A stretch of DNA of 64,000 bases from Tulasnella sp. 424 (taxonomy: Eukaryota > Basidiomycota > Agaricomycetes > Cantharellales > Tulasnellaceae). Positions 47,050 to 58,558 of this stretch are shown piece by piece. Below the pieces are notes generated by a model. It had not been told where the DNA came from, ran no database searches, and saw only the letters and a program-made list of their open reading frames with translations. The position numbers were made by a program, and so were the translations under genes. The stretch spans positions 62,001-126,000 of the forward strand of contig WSUB01000058.1 of NCBI GenBank assembly GCA_019633425.1, given 5' to 3'. How positions within the stretch are numbered: position 1 is the first letter of the stretch; each line of letters opens with the position of its first letter.

Positions 47050-48243
47050 TTATCGTTTCTTAAGTGCAGCGAATCGGCGAGCGAGCGCATCAAATTCATC
47101 CCCAGGAGCCTCTGCAGGAGGCGGTGTCGCCTTGGCCGGTGCAGGAGATTTGGCCGGCCGTTTCTCATCTTCAGTTGGCGGTAGACTTGGAATATTTGGT
47201 TTGTCGCTATGCTTGACTATATCAATGCCGGTGGTTGGAGGTTCAGCCAGAATGGGTGGTTCCAGCTCCCGGTCAAGAACCTTATCCTAAGTTACTGTTG
47301 CTGTAATCTTCCACTCATATCAAGCGACAACACTACGTCACCCACCCTCAAACCACCACCACCTCCTGTGTCGTCTCCGTCGTCATCTAGAGTAAGAGGC
47401 TCCTCGACCTCGTAAGGTATATTGTAGGTTCTGGCGATCTCTCCCAGGTAGGCGCTGACCAAAGATGCTTCCGGCGTATAAGGAGCGACCTTCTTGATGA
47501 CCTATGAAAGACACCGACCCGTAAGTCAAAACCCTATTCCTCGTGGAAAATTCAACTGTTACTCGCTCTTTCGCTGACGCAAGAGTCTTTGTTGTCCATG
47601 ACTCCGATAGAAAATTCACGGCCGTACTTGTGCATGAGCATCTCACGCAGAACTTGCAGTTCTGGACACCACATGGAACGTGGACATCAAATCTCAGTGG
47701 TTTAGCAAAGAGTTAAGGGCACTAACCTTTGACTTCTGTTCTTGTCGCTGCGTAGATGATCGAACATACCGCCTTCCGATGCGGATCTCAGCTGTGAAGC
47801 GGTGAGAGAATCAAGAGAACACGCTACCTCGGAAATCTGGGGATCTGGTTCACGGGTGCTGGAGTGAAAGATAATGCCTCAACAAGTTGATAACCGATTA
47901 GAAAGTGGTGGACACACCTGTTGTCCAGAATCCCGAACCGGGCTATTAGCAACTCGCAGTATAACTCCAGCAGCTCCAACAGCTCGACATGAATATCTTC
48001 ATTGATCATCGACTCCACCCTTAGCTTTGCAGTTTCTACTTTCCCCTTCTCAAGAAGAGTTCCTATGTCTCTCCTGGCTTTCTTCGCCAGCGCCTCTTTC
48101 TTCTCCTGAAGCATCCGCAATCGCTGGACTGAGAGCCTGTGCACCGACGTTGTCAATAACCGCTGAAACCAGTGTGACCTCTACTAGTCGAGTAAAACTT
48201 GCCTCAGCTGTACTTTGGTTTTTGCAGAGCTCCAGGCGACCAT
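47050..48243 (-). CDS. IST1: IST1-like ESCRT-III regulator
   Basis: ESCRT-III-associated protein of 274 aa that regulates Vps4 recruitment in multivesicular body sorting. Minus-strand exons are 48203-48243, 47918-48136, 47828-47858, 47727-47772, 47567-47661, 47346-47501 and 47050-47286. The IST1 helical domain is clear: KTKVQLRLSVQRLRMLQ, ARRDIGTLLEKGKVETAKLR, LELYCELLIARFGILDN, AVCSIIYAATRTEVKELQVL, MLMHKYGREFSI. A proline-rich linker precedes a C-terminal helix, DEFDALARRFAALKKR, in the position of the MIT-interacting motif. Introns 1 and 5 begin with GC (GCAAGT and GCGAGT) in this model; the others are GT-AG. Confidence 0.9.
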
Positions 48244-48665
48244 TGTATTCCTTGGGCAGCGCTGTCGGTGGTGGCGGTTGACGAAGGTGGATTAGGGGCC
48301 TCGAGGGTTAAGGCCGTCGCAAGTCCGTGACGCAGCACAAATCAAGCCGCGCTCCGCAACCACCCCGCAAACACGCAGCTCGAGAATGGTCACTACGCTG
48401 TCGACCGCAGTGCCGTCAATGACTCATAGTGGGCTTCTATTTCACTCAGGAGATGATTTTCAGCTGAAGTGTGATGTCATTTTCCCTCGCAGTTCCCTTC
48501 CAATCTCCCCTTTTCCGATGCCCGACGGAAGTAATAATCAGAATTCTCTTGTTGTTGCCACTACACGATCTGTTGGCAGTATCAGAGGTAAAGAAAATCC
48601 CAAACACTAGGGTTTGAACTGACTTTTTGCGGCACCAGTCATGCAAGAAACTACGTTCTATTCGC
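48244..48665. other. Intergenic region
   Basis: Divergent space between IST1 and the next gene. The sequence just before 48666 stays in frame (KKLRSIRMDS), so a first coding exon of the next gene may lie here, but I could not find one with an F-box. Confidence 0.4.
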
Positions 48666-50793
48666 ATGGATTCGATCGAACTGCGTTATCGGGAAGAGCT
48701 CCTCGTGGCTGGATGCCGCGATCGCGGTTTGAGTGAAGGATTCAGTCCGCGTGACACACCTCTTTCCAGCAGGCTTTCAATTCTAGAAGCTCAGCAGGCT
48801 CGTTGGAAGACGATGGAGTGGCTCGATGTCAGCAACTGGCCTCTTACAGAAGGCTGTCCAATCTACGAGCTCTACGGCGGGACCTTTGCTCAGATATGGG
48901 ACAATTATATACCCGAATCTGGCAAGAGACGATCAAACTTGAACATTGTACATCTTCCTTCCCAGTCACGGGGCATCGAGAGCCTACAAAAGATCTCTCA
49001 CCGGAACCTAGGCTACGGGGTCGTCGTTGAACTAGGCATAGACCCGGAGCAAGACCTGGTAATGCTAATTCACCAGATTAGCTTAGCAGATGATACGAAG
49101 AGATCGCCGCTGTAAGTCAGACAATCCTTACAGAATGCCGAAGTAGTAGGCCAAATTGACTCCCCGACTCCAGCCATGATAAATTCGTCATCGACTTTCG
49201 TACGATGAATACAAACGGCCCGCATCCCGCAGCATGCGGGACTATCGAGTACGAGCCCGTGCACACTTCTTCGGATGGCAGATACCGTATCACACCTCTT
49301 ATCATGGGAGACCTCCTCGGGATCATGTTTAACGCGATGGACGGTTCCCCCGCGACCTTGACGATCTGGAGGTGGACGTCAGGCAAACAGCTTCTAGTGA
49401 GTTCTGGCGACCCGCGAACCATTACATAGACTGATCTCTTCTCCATTACACTTAACGGCAGCGTCTCGAAACTTTTCGTCCCGCCCTGTGGTTCAGCTTC
49501 CTATCAGAGACCACCTTTGTCGTTCCATGTATGGACAGGGACGATGGTATGACGGCGACCCTTCACATATACCGAATGCCTGACGAGGTTTTGGACCCGG
49601 CAAACGACGCCCGGCATCCCGACCCTGCACCTGTCGTTTTGAACCCGTTACCGGAAGCGGGTTACCTCCTGCCACCTTTCAATGACAAATCGATAACAGG
49701 GTACAGCCTCGTTTGCCGCTCTCATCCTCTCCCAGCTCCTCGTGCATATGTTCCTCCAAGGCCAGCAAGTACAGAGGCGGACTCCAACACCGTGGAAGCC
49801 ACCCCTCATCCAGCCTCAGAAGAGTCACCTGTACCCAATCCTCCATTATTCCAGATCGACCCGAACGAGCGAATCATGACATTTTCGTTTATTTTCAACG
49901 TCCACTATGATGATCCAATGGGCCACGGCATTATCGCTTGGCAAGAAAGCCATGTCCTCGCAACGCACGTATCCACACTCCTATCTCATGTAAACATGCC
50001 AACCGAGGAGGAGATACCTGCACTTCCCCTAGACGCTCTGCTCGACCTTGAGGCCCTTCCGTTTTCTCTAGAGCCAGCCGCTCCACCAAGAGTCATTCCC
50101 TGGACCGCCTGGGCGGACCGAGCGCGGTGGTTAGGAGACCGGACGAGGAGGAACTGGTACTCGCATACATATGGACACCGTTTCGTCCGCCCAACCTTCC
50201 GGCAATCAGAGGACCACAATGATCCGTTCTCTATTCAAGTCATCGACTTCAATCCTTATAATATCCGACGGCAAACCCAACGGGATAGGGAATTCGAGGC
50301 TCGGAGAAGAGAACAGCACAGGTCCCAAACTTCGGACAGCACGGAAAAGGAGATAGTTGCACCAGCTGTCTTCGGTGGCGAGTTCCGGGAGGAAACTGGA
50401 GACCTCGGGGCCTCAACGGGAGAAGTGAATACGACCTCGCTTCTAGACCAACCTCTGCCGGAAGCCCAACCTTCAAGGCCTCGCGTTATTTCGGAACCAA
50501 GTATTATTCAGGGCCACGTGTTCACTGAGCCGGTAAAAACTTCCCTTCCATATTTGGAGATAACCTCTCCGGAGATGCTGTACGACTTTGAGGGACTTAT
50601 GATAGTGAGTTTCCTGACCCTGCGAGAGATTTACTCAAGCTAACGAACGCGACAGTGTGAGGAACATGTATTAAGGCTGAAGGTGAGACCTGACCTGCAT
50701 CGCATGCGGCGACAGACTGACCGCGACATGCTCTCGATTCAGAGACGGTCAACTTGGACATCAGAAATCGTATTGGAGATTTACAGCATATAG
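48666..50793 (+). CDS. Basidiomycete F-box-family-like protein without visible F-box
   Basis: Predicted 649 aa protein from exons 48666-49111, 49174-49396, 49462-50604 and 50656-50793. The segment MDSIELRYREELLVAGCRD, followed by LSILEAQQARWKTMEW and YELYGGTFAQIW, is typical of a large basidiomycete family in which an N-terminal F-box precedes a beta-rich region. Here no F-box is found upstream, although the frame extends leftward to an AG at 48629. The model may therefore lack its first exon. The C-terminal half is acidic and proline-rich. Function is unknown; a substrate-adaptor role would require the missing F-box. Confidence 0.7.
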
Positions 50794-51051
50794 CAACCCT
50801 ACTACCATACTACCAACCCCCCACAGATTTCACCAGTATGGACTGGAATGTACCGGAATAATACCCAAACTGACGACGTGACACGAGGCAAGAGGTTGCA
50901 ATTGAAACAAGGACGTTGAATTACACCGTTTTTTGATCGACTAAAACGAGAGTAAGAAATTCCACGAAACAGAAACAGACATACAGGGAACAAGGAGTAA
51001 AGAGAGTAAGGAGAGAGGATAGGGTATTGTCTGTACAGCCATCCCAACACT
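50794..51051. other. Convergent 3' region
   Basis: Short spacer between two convergent genes; nothing recognised. Confidence 0.5.
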
Positions 51052-53111
51052 TCAAGAGGTGGAGGCGAACTTCTGCTCGATAAACACATCCTCCGGCTTC
51101 AGTTCCTTCTTTCCATCTCCACTCTTGTCCTCAGCCGAAACCGCGGGCGTTCCTAACTCAAGATTAGAAGGGGTAGACATTCCATTAACTTTGGTCATCT
51201 TCAAAGGGTTTGGGGAGCCAAGCGGGGAGATATGAGCCGGCGTGCTCGGATCGTAAATGGGTTTCTCGCTTGGAATCCTTGGGGCTTCCACCGCTAAGCC
51301 CTTGCCTGGGCTTCGGGTGAGAGTTGGAGCGGAGGCTGCAGCGGCCGTGTCGGTTGCACTGAGAAGGGGTTGTTTGTCTTTCTCCGGGGTAACCTTGACC
51401 CAGTCATTCGTGGTACTGCTTGCAGTCGGGCTTGTGGCGTCGGGAGCTGAAACAGCGGAATAGCCTTCGGGATTCTTAGTCTGCCAGTTCCACAAATCGC
51501 GACACATTGTCTCCAAGTCCTGTGAGGCATGGAATCCGAGTTCCTTTTCCGCAAGGGCTGGATCTGCAGTAAGGTCAGGAACGTCGCCCAGTCTGAAACA
51601 ACCAAAACATTGCGTCAGAAATCGTCGCTGACGGGAGCTGAGGAGGTAAAGGGACGTTTACCTTCTCTCGATAACGCGGGTCGTGAAGTCCTTCCCGGTT
51701 GCTCTCTTCATGGCATTAACGATATCGAACACGCTCTGACCCTTTCCGCGACCGAGATTGTACGCTTTGTAGTTCGCCCGATCGGGTAAGTTGGCAAACG
51801 CAACGTGATTGGTGTTCTCGAGGGCGTCCAGCGCGAGAAGATGGCCCGCGGCGAGGTCCATGACGTGAAGGTAGTCTCGGACACAGGTGCCGTCGCTAAA
51901 GGCCACTCATATGAGAAACAATGAGTCCGTCGGAATGTGAATTGACGTACTGGGTAGGATAGTCGTTTCCGAAGACCTTAAGCTCCGAATCCTTGACACG
52001 ACCAATGGCCATTTGCGATAACAGGGGCAACAAGTTGCCCGGTCGGCCTTTCGGATCTTCGCCAATCCGACCCGATGGATGCGCGCCGGCAGGACTGCGA
52101 TAGATCATGTATCAGAGTTTCGTTCAAGGCGTCAACCCCCATACAACTTACTTGAAATATCGCAAGGAAATCGTCCGCCACCTTTCAGGATCAGCTGGAG
52201 TCACGCGACGTGAGCGAGACGCTTCGACATTTGAACCAGGTGCTTACAATGGCATAGGTCTTGGAGAATGGTTTCGCTCATGACTTTGGTTCGGCCATAG
52301 ACACTGTCGGCCTTCAAGGGGGTCGACTCTGGAATCGGAATGATGGGTGGGGTGCCGTAAACGGTCGCAGACGACGAGTAGACAAGCTTGGTGCAATCGT
52401 ATTCGCTCATCGTCTGCGCCAAAAGGACGGTAGCGCTGACGTTGTTGGCATAGTAGGCGAGAGGAATCTCGGACGATTCTCCGACGGCTTTGTATGCCTG
52501 CGATGAAAAACAACCGATACCGTTCTAAGCATTGACCAATTGCGTAAAAGTTGCATTCACACTAACCGCAACGTGAATCACACCCCATATGCCCCCCTTT
52601 CCATACTTTTCGAATACACGGCGGACATCCTCCGGCTTTGTCAGGTCGCCGGTGAAAACGTCGACTTCTGCGCTGTCTCGATCCTGATCCGATGCATCTG
52701 CCGGTAGTTCGCCCTTGGCTATTTCAGATGCGCGCTTGAGGGCTTCGGGATAAGAGTTGTGACTGTTGTCGATCGAAAGAACCTTGTATCGGCGCGTTAG
52801 GAGGAGTGTGAGGACTATGTGCGAGCCTGTGAGTAGATTGCGGGGTGGGTCAGAATCGGAGCGCGCAGCAGGATCCCGCGACATCGTTAATCGTTAGCCT
52901 AGAGCACTTCCAAATGACTCGAGAGTTGTTCATTCTCACCGATGTATCCTGCGCCGCCGGTTACGAGGACACGCTGCGAGCAGAAGTAGGGTTAGCTGTT
53001 GGCCAAACCTGAAATGAGTTGGAGTTGCCAAAGGGTATGGCTTCGATACTCCTGCACGATGTTGGGACCTGCTGAAGATTCTGGACTTACCCGTAGACCT
53101 TCACTTGCCAT
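51052..53111 (-). CDS. GAL10: UDP-glucose 4-epimerase
   Basis: Interconverts UDP-galactose and UDP-glucose in the Leloir pathway; an NAD-dependent SDR-family enzyme of 508 aa. Minus-strand exons are 53091-53111, 52940-52973, 52567-52826, 52248-52497, 52152-52194, 51951-52094, 51662-51895 and 51052-51592. The Rossmann motif [10 protein letters not shown] is at residues 12-21. The catalytic region is SSSATVYG (Ser148) with YGRTK (Tyr172, Lys176). [19 protein letters not shown] and [15 protein letters not shown] are standard epimerase signatures. The catalytic body ends near [11 protein letters not shown]. About 125 residues of low-complexity Ser/Thr/Pro sequence follow, which most epimerases lack. 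There is no mutarotase domain, unlike the yeast Gal10 fusion. Confidence 0.95.
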
Positions 53112-53913
53112 TATAAATAGTTAGTTGGAGGTTGGAGGAGTGATTTGGTGGTATAGGGGCGGTTCAGTCTATTCTAATATTGAGGCTTGCTATCCTTCTT
53201 GACTGCGATCGAGCACAAAACGGTTCAGGTGGTAGTTGTGCAGTTGTGCGGTGGATATGGATTGCCCAGTGTGTTGCGGGTTCGTCGACGCGGTTGAAGG
53301 GAACAGGGATGAAGGGAAAAGGCGAGGTCTCGGGGCGAGTGAGAATCGGGGCGTCAGTCTAAAGAAAAAGTCGCCCACGTGACGTACCATGCCAGAAATA
53401 CACACCCGCGAGCTCAACCTCGACCACGCCTAGAGTCCCTCGTACGGAGACCCACAGAAGTGCTTCGGTCATATCATGATGGCTCAGTGAACCGTCTTGT
53501 GCTGAAATTCAAAAAGTCTGTGCCTGCTTGGCTTGTCGCGAGTCCGATGGCTCTCTTTGACCCGACCGGATCGATACTGCTGCAAGCCGGCACGTTACGG
53601 TAAACCGATGCGGTCTTCCTGAGCGACCCGCGCGTGTCCCGCGCTCGGCGGAAAAGTCAAAAGCGAAGTTGTACACAATTCTCCCCCAGCGACTCGATCG
53701 TATCCTTTCTTCAGCGGGGGCAAGGTCCGATTTACCGATGACCTTCCGCCCATCATATCGGCTAGTGTTCCCCACTGCCTACCTCGCGATCACTCCATTC
53801 TATTACGCAAACCTGATCTTTCTTGAAAGCCTCAAGGCTTATTTTATCCTGGAAGAGGTTTTCTCCCACGAATCCTCGCCCCATTCAGGGTTACACAGAG
53901 ACACCCCCGTGGT
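53112..53913. other. Divergent intergenic region
   Basis: About 800 bp between the epimerase start and the TATA box of the next gene. Contains short frames only; no gene is supported. Confidence 0.5.
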
Positions 53914-53922
53914 TTATAAAAG
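53914..53922 (+). promoter_or_regulatory. TATA box
   Basis: TATAAAAGG lies 76 bp upstream of the start codon at 53998. Confidence 0.6.
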
Positions 53923-53997
53923 GAGACCTGCCCTCCGTATCTGCGATAGCTCCCTCCCTCTCATCCCTCAGCATTCGACACCCCCACATTTGAAACG

Positions 53998-54600
53998 ATG
54001 TCCAGTTCTCCCGATGCTATCAGCGGTAAGATCATCGTCCACGTCCGGGTAAGCAGCTTCGTCCGCCGGTAGCTGAAAACACGACGCTAATTCGAAGGCA
54101 ACACTCCTCTGTGGAAACAGATGAAGGCCAAACCAGGTCGAGCAGATGAACTCGTCCAAGCGTTGCTCAAAGTAAAAGGCAGCGTTGAGTCGGAGGCCGA
54201 GCCAGACGGCATCTCCTTCCGTGTCGCCCAATTTGAAGATGAAATTCTACTCTTCGAAGAGTACGTCCGTCTTGATTCTTTCCCCAGATCCGACACTTCA
54301 CTTACCCACATGTGATTGCAATTTTACTTCGAACCAGATATCAGAGCTCTGCCGCATTAGGCCCGTAAGGAATCATCTGACCTCGTATAGATTGACGTGC
54401 AGCCTGTGTAGATTGACTCCTCCCTTCGCTTCCCCGACAGCCATTCATCGACGGAAGTATTCAAAGAGCTGCAAAAGGTCGGCGCCGAATGTCGTGATGG
54501 AGTGAGCAACTTACAACCGCCACTCAGGGATTTGTGGCTGACGGTGTTGTTTTGTCAACAGGATCCACAAGTCCTATTTTACCAAGAGGTCGGTGTCTAA
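53998..54600 (+). CDS. Small ABM-type (dimeric alpha/beta barrel) protein
   Basis: Predicted 105 aa protein from exons 53998-54048, 54121-54260, 54338-54364, 54441-54501 and 54562-54600. The pattern GKIIVHVRMKAKPGRADELV, then SFRVAQFEDEILLFEEYQS and a final QVLFYQEVGV, matches the single-domain antibiotic-biosynthesis-monooxygenase fold. In that fold a beta strand, helix and C-terminal strand form a dimeric barrel. The substrate is unknown; members range from quinol monooxygenases to proteins of unassigned role. The last short exon is supported by phase and the ABM-like ending. Confidence 0.78.
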
Positions 54601-55731
54601 GCAGACGCCATCCTCTTCACAGTATGCTCGGAGCCTGACGTCGGAAATGCTTCGTCGTGCATCTAGGCGCCTCGCACGAAATCCATCGGTTCGGCTAGCA
54701 GACTGTAGTGTCTCCGTTCTTTGGGTTTAATTGGTGCAGGGTGTACGAATAACAAATTCAATTTATCATGGCTTAATTCGAAGAAAGCGGCTCTAACACA
54801 AGCAAGGCCTGAAACAGCCCGAAAGCGATTAACGAGAAGCTCGACCCTTTTTGATTTATCTACGGGGATCCCGGAATGAGGGGCTCCCGCGAGGTGGTTT
54901 TTTTGACTCACCGCGTGTGGTCCGGTCTATCTCCCTTTCCCGGAAAGACTCCCAATTTCCTTCGGGAAAGGGACAGCAATTTAGGAACCTTATGTATTGG
55001 TCTGAGGGAGATTATGGGGGTGCCCAATACCCTCGTATGGCATGTATTCGGGGCTTGTCTGCGTCGTTCATGGTAATACCACGGCACGCATGACCGACGC
55101 CAGGGAGAACATGAAGGGGCATCTGCTGCTTTGAATGACAAATATTACGGTCTCGGTGTGCTTTCCAGTCTCTTTTATGTATTACTTGCTAACCTTTCGA
55201 CGTCTCGATGGGGGGAACGGCAACGAAGATGAAAGAGACGACTGGGCCTGGTTGTCGCACCAGTTACTATAAGCTCCGACACAGGATGAAATGAGGAGGG
55301 ACAAGAAGAAGCTCTGTTTACTCGCTATAGGATCAGGAGCACACGAAGAACCTGCCGTGAAGAACTTGGCGACCTTGCCGTATGGCTTTACTGAGGCCTT
55401 TATATCAACACAACGCCTGAAGCCGTTGAGCCCCTGTGGAGAGGACCTCCCACCAGCATGACTTCCACACGCTGTCGTCCAAAACGATGCGCCCAAAGGT
55501 GTAGAGCCGGTGCTACTCGAATGCAATAATTCGGACATTCTTTCCGCCTTCGAGATAGTTTGCCCGTTTCAAAGTGCCGACACCACATCCATTCCAGCAC
55601 CTGCTAGTAGATGCTCGGTATGATACGAATCGTATAGGTTATATTTGTTAAGGTGGAAGCAAAAGGAAGGAGGGGGACGTGAATTTGCAGTTTTCTTTCA
55701 GGTACATTGATTGCGTTTTCCCCAGCTAAAG
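54601..55731. other. Gene-poor region upstream of tRNA
   Basis: Open frames up to 118 codons occur on the minus strand (55182-55538), but none has a recognisable domain or splice support. No gene is called. Confidence 0.5.
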
Positions 55732-55837
55732 GCCTCCTTGGCTCAGTGGCTAGAGCGTGTCTTTCCTATCATGTTGGGGTCAAACCCAGCTATTCTGGAT
55801 TAGGACGAGGTCGCGGGTTCGACCCCCGCAGGAGGTT
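55732..55837 (+). tRNA. tRNA-Arg (CCT), intron-containing
   Basis: Cloverleaf read from sequence: acceptor stem GCCTCCT with AGGAGGT, D stem GCTC with GAGC, anticodon stem TGTCT with GGACG (two G-T pairs), and T arm GCGGG-TTCGACC-CCCGC. The anticodon CCT is at 55765-55767. An intron of about 33 nt follows the A at 55768, where nuclear tRNA introns lie. The first acceptor pair is G-T. CCA is not encoded, as expected for a nuclear tRNA. Confidence 0.85.
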
Positions 55838-56742
55838 CTTTTTACTGCTACGTAAGTCTTTTATTAAGTTGGGGGCTTGTTCAGAGGGCAGAGAAGCGCC
55901 CAGCCCCTATCTTCCCCAATGTTCAGGAATCTCAGCCTTTGCTCTTTTGATGTTCAATTTGGCTCTAAAATGGACTGAGTTATGGAGGTAGCGTGCCTTC
56001 GCGTTTGGCACCTCAGCTGAGGGACGAGTTCGGAGCGTTCTTTCAAAGGGTGCCAGTCCGCGCCTGACCTTGTTCTGACGGACGGACATCCAGGGGCCTC
56101 TACAAGATAGACCGGAGCCTCGCTCCCCTCTCCCGATAAAGATATATATTTTACATAGTATCCTCGAATACTAGGTCCAGCGTCGTGACTTTGGGCAAGT
56201 GGAGGGCAAAGATCCACTCTGGTTCTCTCGTTCGCTCTCCCCCAATAGCCAAAACATACCCTGATGCTCAGCAAAATCCGTGGAAATCTGTTAGATTACC
56301 GTGTAGTAGTAGTGCGAGATGATATAGTTTTCAGTTGAATAGGTTTCCTCATTCAGTTCCTAGCTTTGAAGGGCGGGCGCCAAGAGAGGGTTGCAGCCTC
56401 ACTGCGGCCAGATTCACCCGGAGGTCTTAAAATCCCATAGTCCATCTGTAACTGAACTAGCGTATTAAGTCGAAATAAAGCAACAAGTATCCACTCTGTG
56501 GTGGTTTACACGGACCCTCAGTGGAACACTAGCTAACCCGTGCAACGCATAAAGGATCAAAATACAGACATTGACCAAAGCTGAAGCCTATCCAGAATTC
56601 GAATGAAAAGAGATATGAAGTAGAGGGAAAACAAGGCAAACGTCATGGATAAATGTGTCTCCGGTAGCAATAGACCGTGGGGACCATAGCTAGAACGTTT
56701 GGGATGTGGTTCTGACATGCTACTGAGGGAACCCGAATGTAA
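55838..56742. other. Intergenic region
   Basis: No gene, repeat or structured RNA is recognised in this 0.9 kb. Confidence 0.5.
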
Positions 56743-58239
56743 TTACAAAAAGCCAGGATGACCGATCAACGTTCCTCCATTTTCTCGCAGAAATTTCCCG
56801 ATTTCCAGCATCAAATCCCCATCAAGTGCCGAGTCGGTGTCGAAGCTTCGAATTTCGAGTTCGCTGATCGCCTGAGGCCCGATCACCCCATCAGAGCCGG
56901 TCCCACGTGCCCGGGCCCGCAGCATGTGCAATATTCGAGCGAGATCGACATCACTTGCGGCAAGGCCCGTCAAGTAGGGTAAAGGCCATGCACCTCCTCT
57001 CGCGAGAGCCGAGTCCGGACTCGAGAGGTAATGGACTATCGATGATCCTCCGTGCTCCACGAGGCGTATATCCAGCTTTGTAATGCGAGGATTCGGGTGA
57101 CTGGAGACTAGGGAAACAAGGTGCTCCTTGGAGAAGACCGGTAGTTCAACAGTCAACTCTATTTCAGTATCTCTTCCCGGAATGTTATTCATCATCCACT
57201 TTGCTATTGGAAGAGCTCCAGATCCCGCGAAAAAAAGGAGCTTGGCGAGGGAAGTTTCACCGTGGACTTGCAGGTGTTTCGTAACCCGGATAGTGACGCG
57301 CTCTCCTTCCTCCATGTTTGAGCGTATGGTTGGAATAAAGTGATAGACTCCCATTTCGAGTTCGGCTGGAATATCTAGTGGGATGCCCTCCCGGAATATC
57401 TCCCCAACCACCTTTAGGTTTCGGCAAACTGGAGCCCTCAGGCAGCTTGCGATGTCCACCACTCCTACTAGACCGCCCCCTTCAATAGTGAGCGAGCTCA
57501 ACGCATGAAGAGTTATTGGTTGCTGGGAAGGACCATCAATGCTGTCACCGTATGGATGTTGGAGAGGACCCAAAGTTAGTTCTTCTAACTCGGGTAGATT
57601 CTGGAGAACGGGGAGGAGCTCCGCCAACGATGGCCCACAGACTCCGTTGGAAGTCACTGCCAGGGCGCGCAAATTCCTGAATTGGTTCTCATCCCAGCGA
57701 GTAGCGATCCTGTAAATATCCAACTCCTTGAGTCTCTGGGACGGTACTCCTTGAAAGAGTGTGAGGGTGACGTCGGTCCAGAGAGTCACTCGAAGCCTAA
57801 ACGTCTCCAGACGAGGCGCTGTTCTGAGTGCCAGGTCTTCTAGAAGGCCTTCGGGGATCCATAATACGATGATACTCGCATGCTGCCATCGGTCTATGTG
57901 AGCGCAGACCGCTCGGAGAGACTCCCCCACTTCCGTGATGCTCCGACGTCCACCAGTGAAGTCATAGCGTATATCTAGCGAGGCATCTTTGGACTTTTCC
58001 AGTGCCCTGACAACGGCACGAAGGGGATCATCCCCAGTGACTCTGCTCCAGAGCAACGGAGTGCCCTCGGCCACTGCTCGCCAGTGGGAAGAGACGGTGC
58101 TGAGTTCTTGGACTCGGTTTAAACTGGGACTGAGGTCCTGAATGGATACGTAAAGGATGGCTGAAAGGAGTTCATTTGGTAAATTTTGGATGCTGGTTGT
58201 GGCTTTGCCATACGTTCGAAGTTCGGAGTGAGGCTCCAT
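56743..58239 (-). CDS. F-box protein, single exon, unrelated to the tandem cluster
   Basis: Intronless frame of 498 aa. The F-box lies at the N-terminus (SIQNLPNELLSAILYVS to VSSHWRAVAEGTPLLWSRV). A leucine-rich, beta/alpha-like region follows, for example RLKELDIYRI and LEELTLGPLQHP. It lacks the acidic N-terminal exon and the C-terminal WLSGD tail of the cluster family, so it belongs to another F-box group. It is a predicted SCF adaptor of unknown substrate. Confidence 0.88.
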   Translation of the reverse strand: MEPHSELRTYGKATTSIQNLPNELLSAILYVSIQDLSPSLNRVQELSTVSSHWRAVAEGTPLLWSRVTGDDPLRAVVRALEKSKDASLDIRYDFTGGRRSITEVGESLRAVCAHIDRWQHASIIVLWIPEGLLEDLALRTAPRLETFRLRVTLWTDVTLTLFQGVPSQRLKELDIYRIATRWDENQFRNLRALAVTSNGVCGPSLAELLPVLQNLPELEELTLGPLQHPYGDSIDGPSQQPITLHALSSLTIEGGGLVGVVDIASCLRAPVCRNLKVVGEIFREGIPLDIPAELEMGVYHFIPTIRSNMEEGERVTIRVTKHLQVHGETSLAKLLFFAGSGALPIAKWMMNNIPGRDTEIELTVELPVFSKEHLVSLVSSHPNPRITKLDIRLVEHGGSSIVHYLSSPDSALARGGAWPLPYLTGLAASDVDLARILHMLRARARGTGSDGVIGPQAISELEIRSFDTDSALDGDLMLEIGKFLRENGGTLIGHPGFL

Positions 58240-58558
58240 GCCAAACGTCCGGCAACGTGCAGACTACATAGCCGAGATGAGACAAGGAGTCCATGCGTAC
58301 ATCATTACCGTATTCATACCTTCTTTAGGCTGGTGATCGTCTGGGAGCGGACAACTCCCCGAACCGAGTCGTTCTGACTACGATTATCTCTGTTGATGTC
58401 CGTTTTAACACCGAGTTGTCACACTGGCTGGCAAGTCTTTCGGACAAACAGACTACTTCGGTGCGTACCGAGTCGCTAACAAGGTAATTTAAGCGGGTAG
58501 AGGGACAAACATGTATTTGTCGAGCAGAAAAGGGAAGGGCTAGCTAGGTCTGGGGGAT
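58240..58558. other. Intergenic region
   Basis: Short spacer; nothing recognised. Confidence 0.5.

Noticed and set aside
55182..55600. 118-codon minus-strand frame near the tRNA
   Set aside because: Low-complexity composition, no domain, no splice or promoter support.
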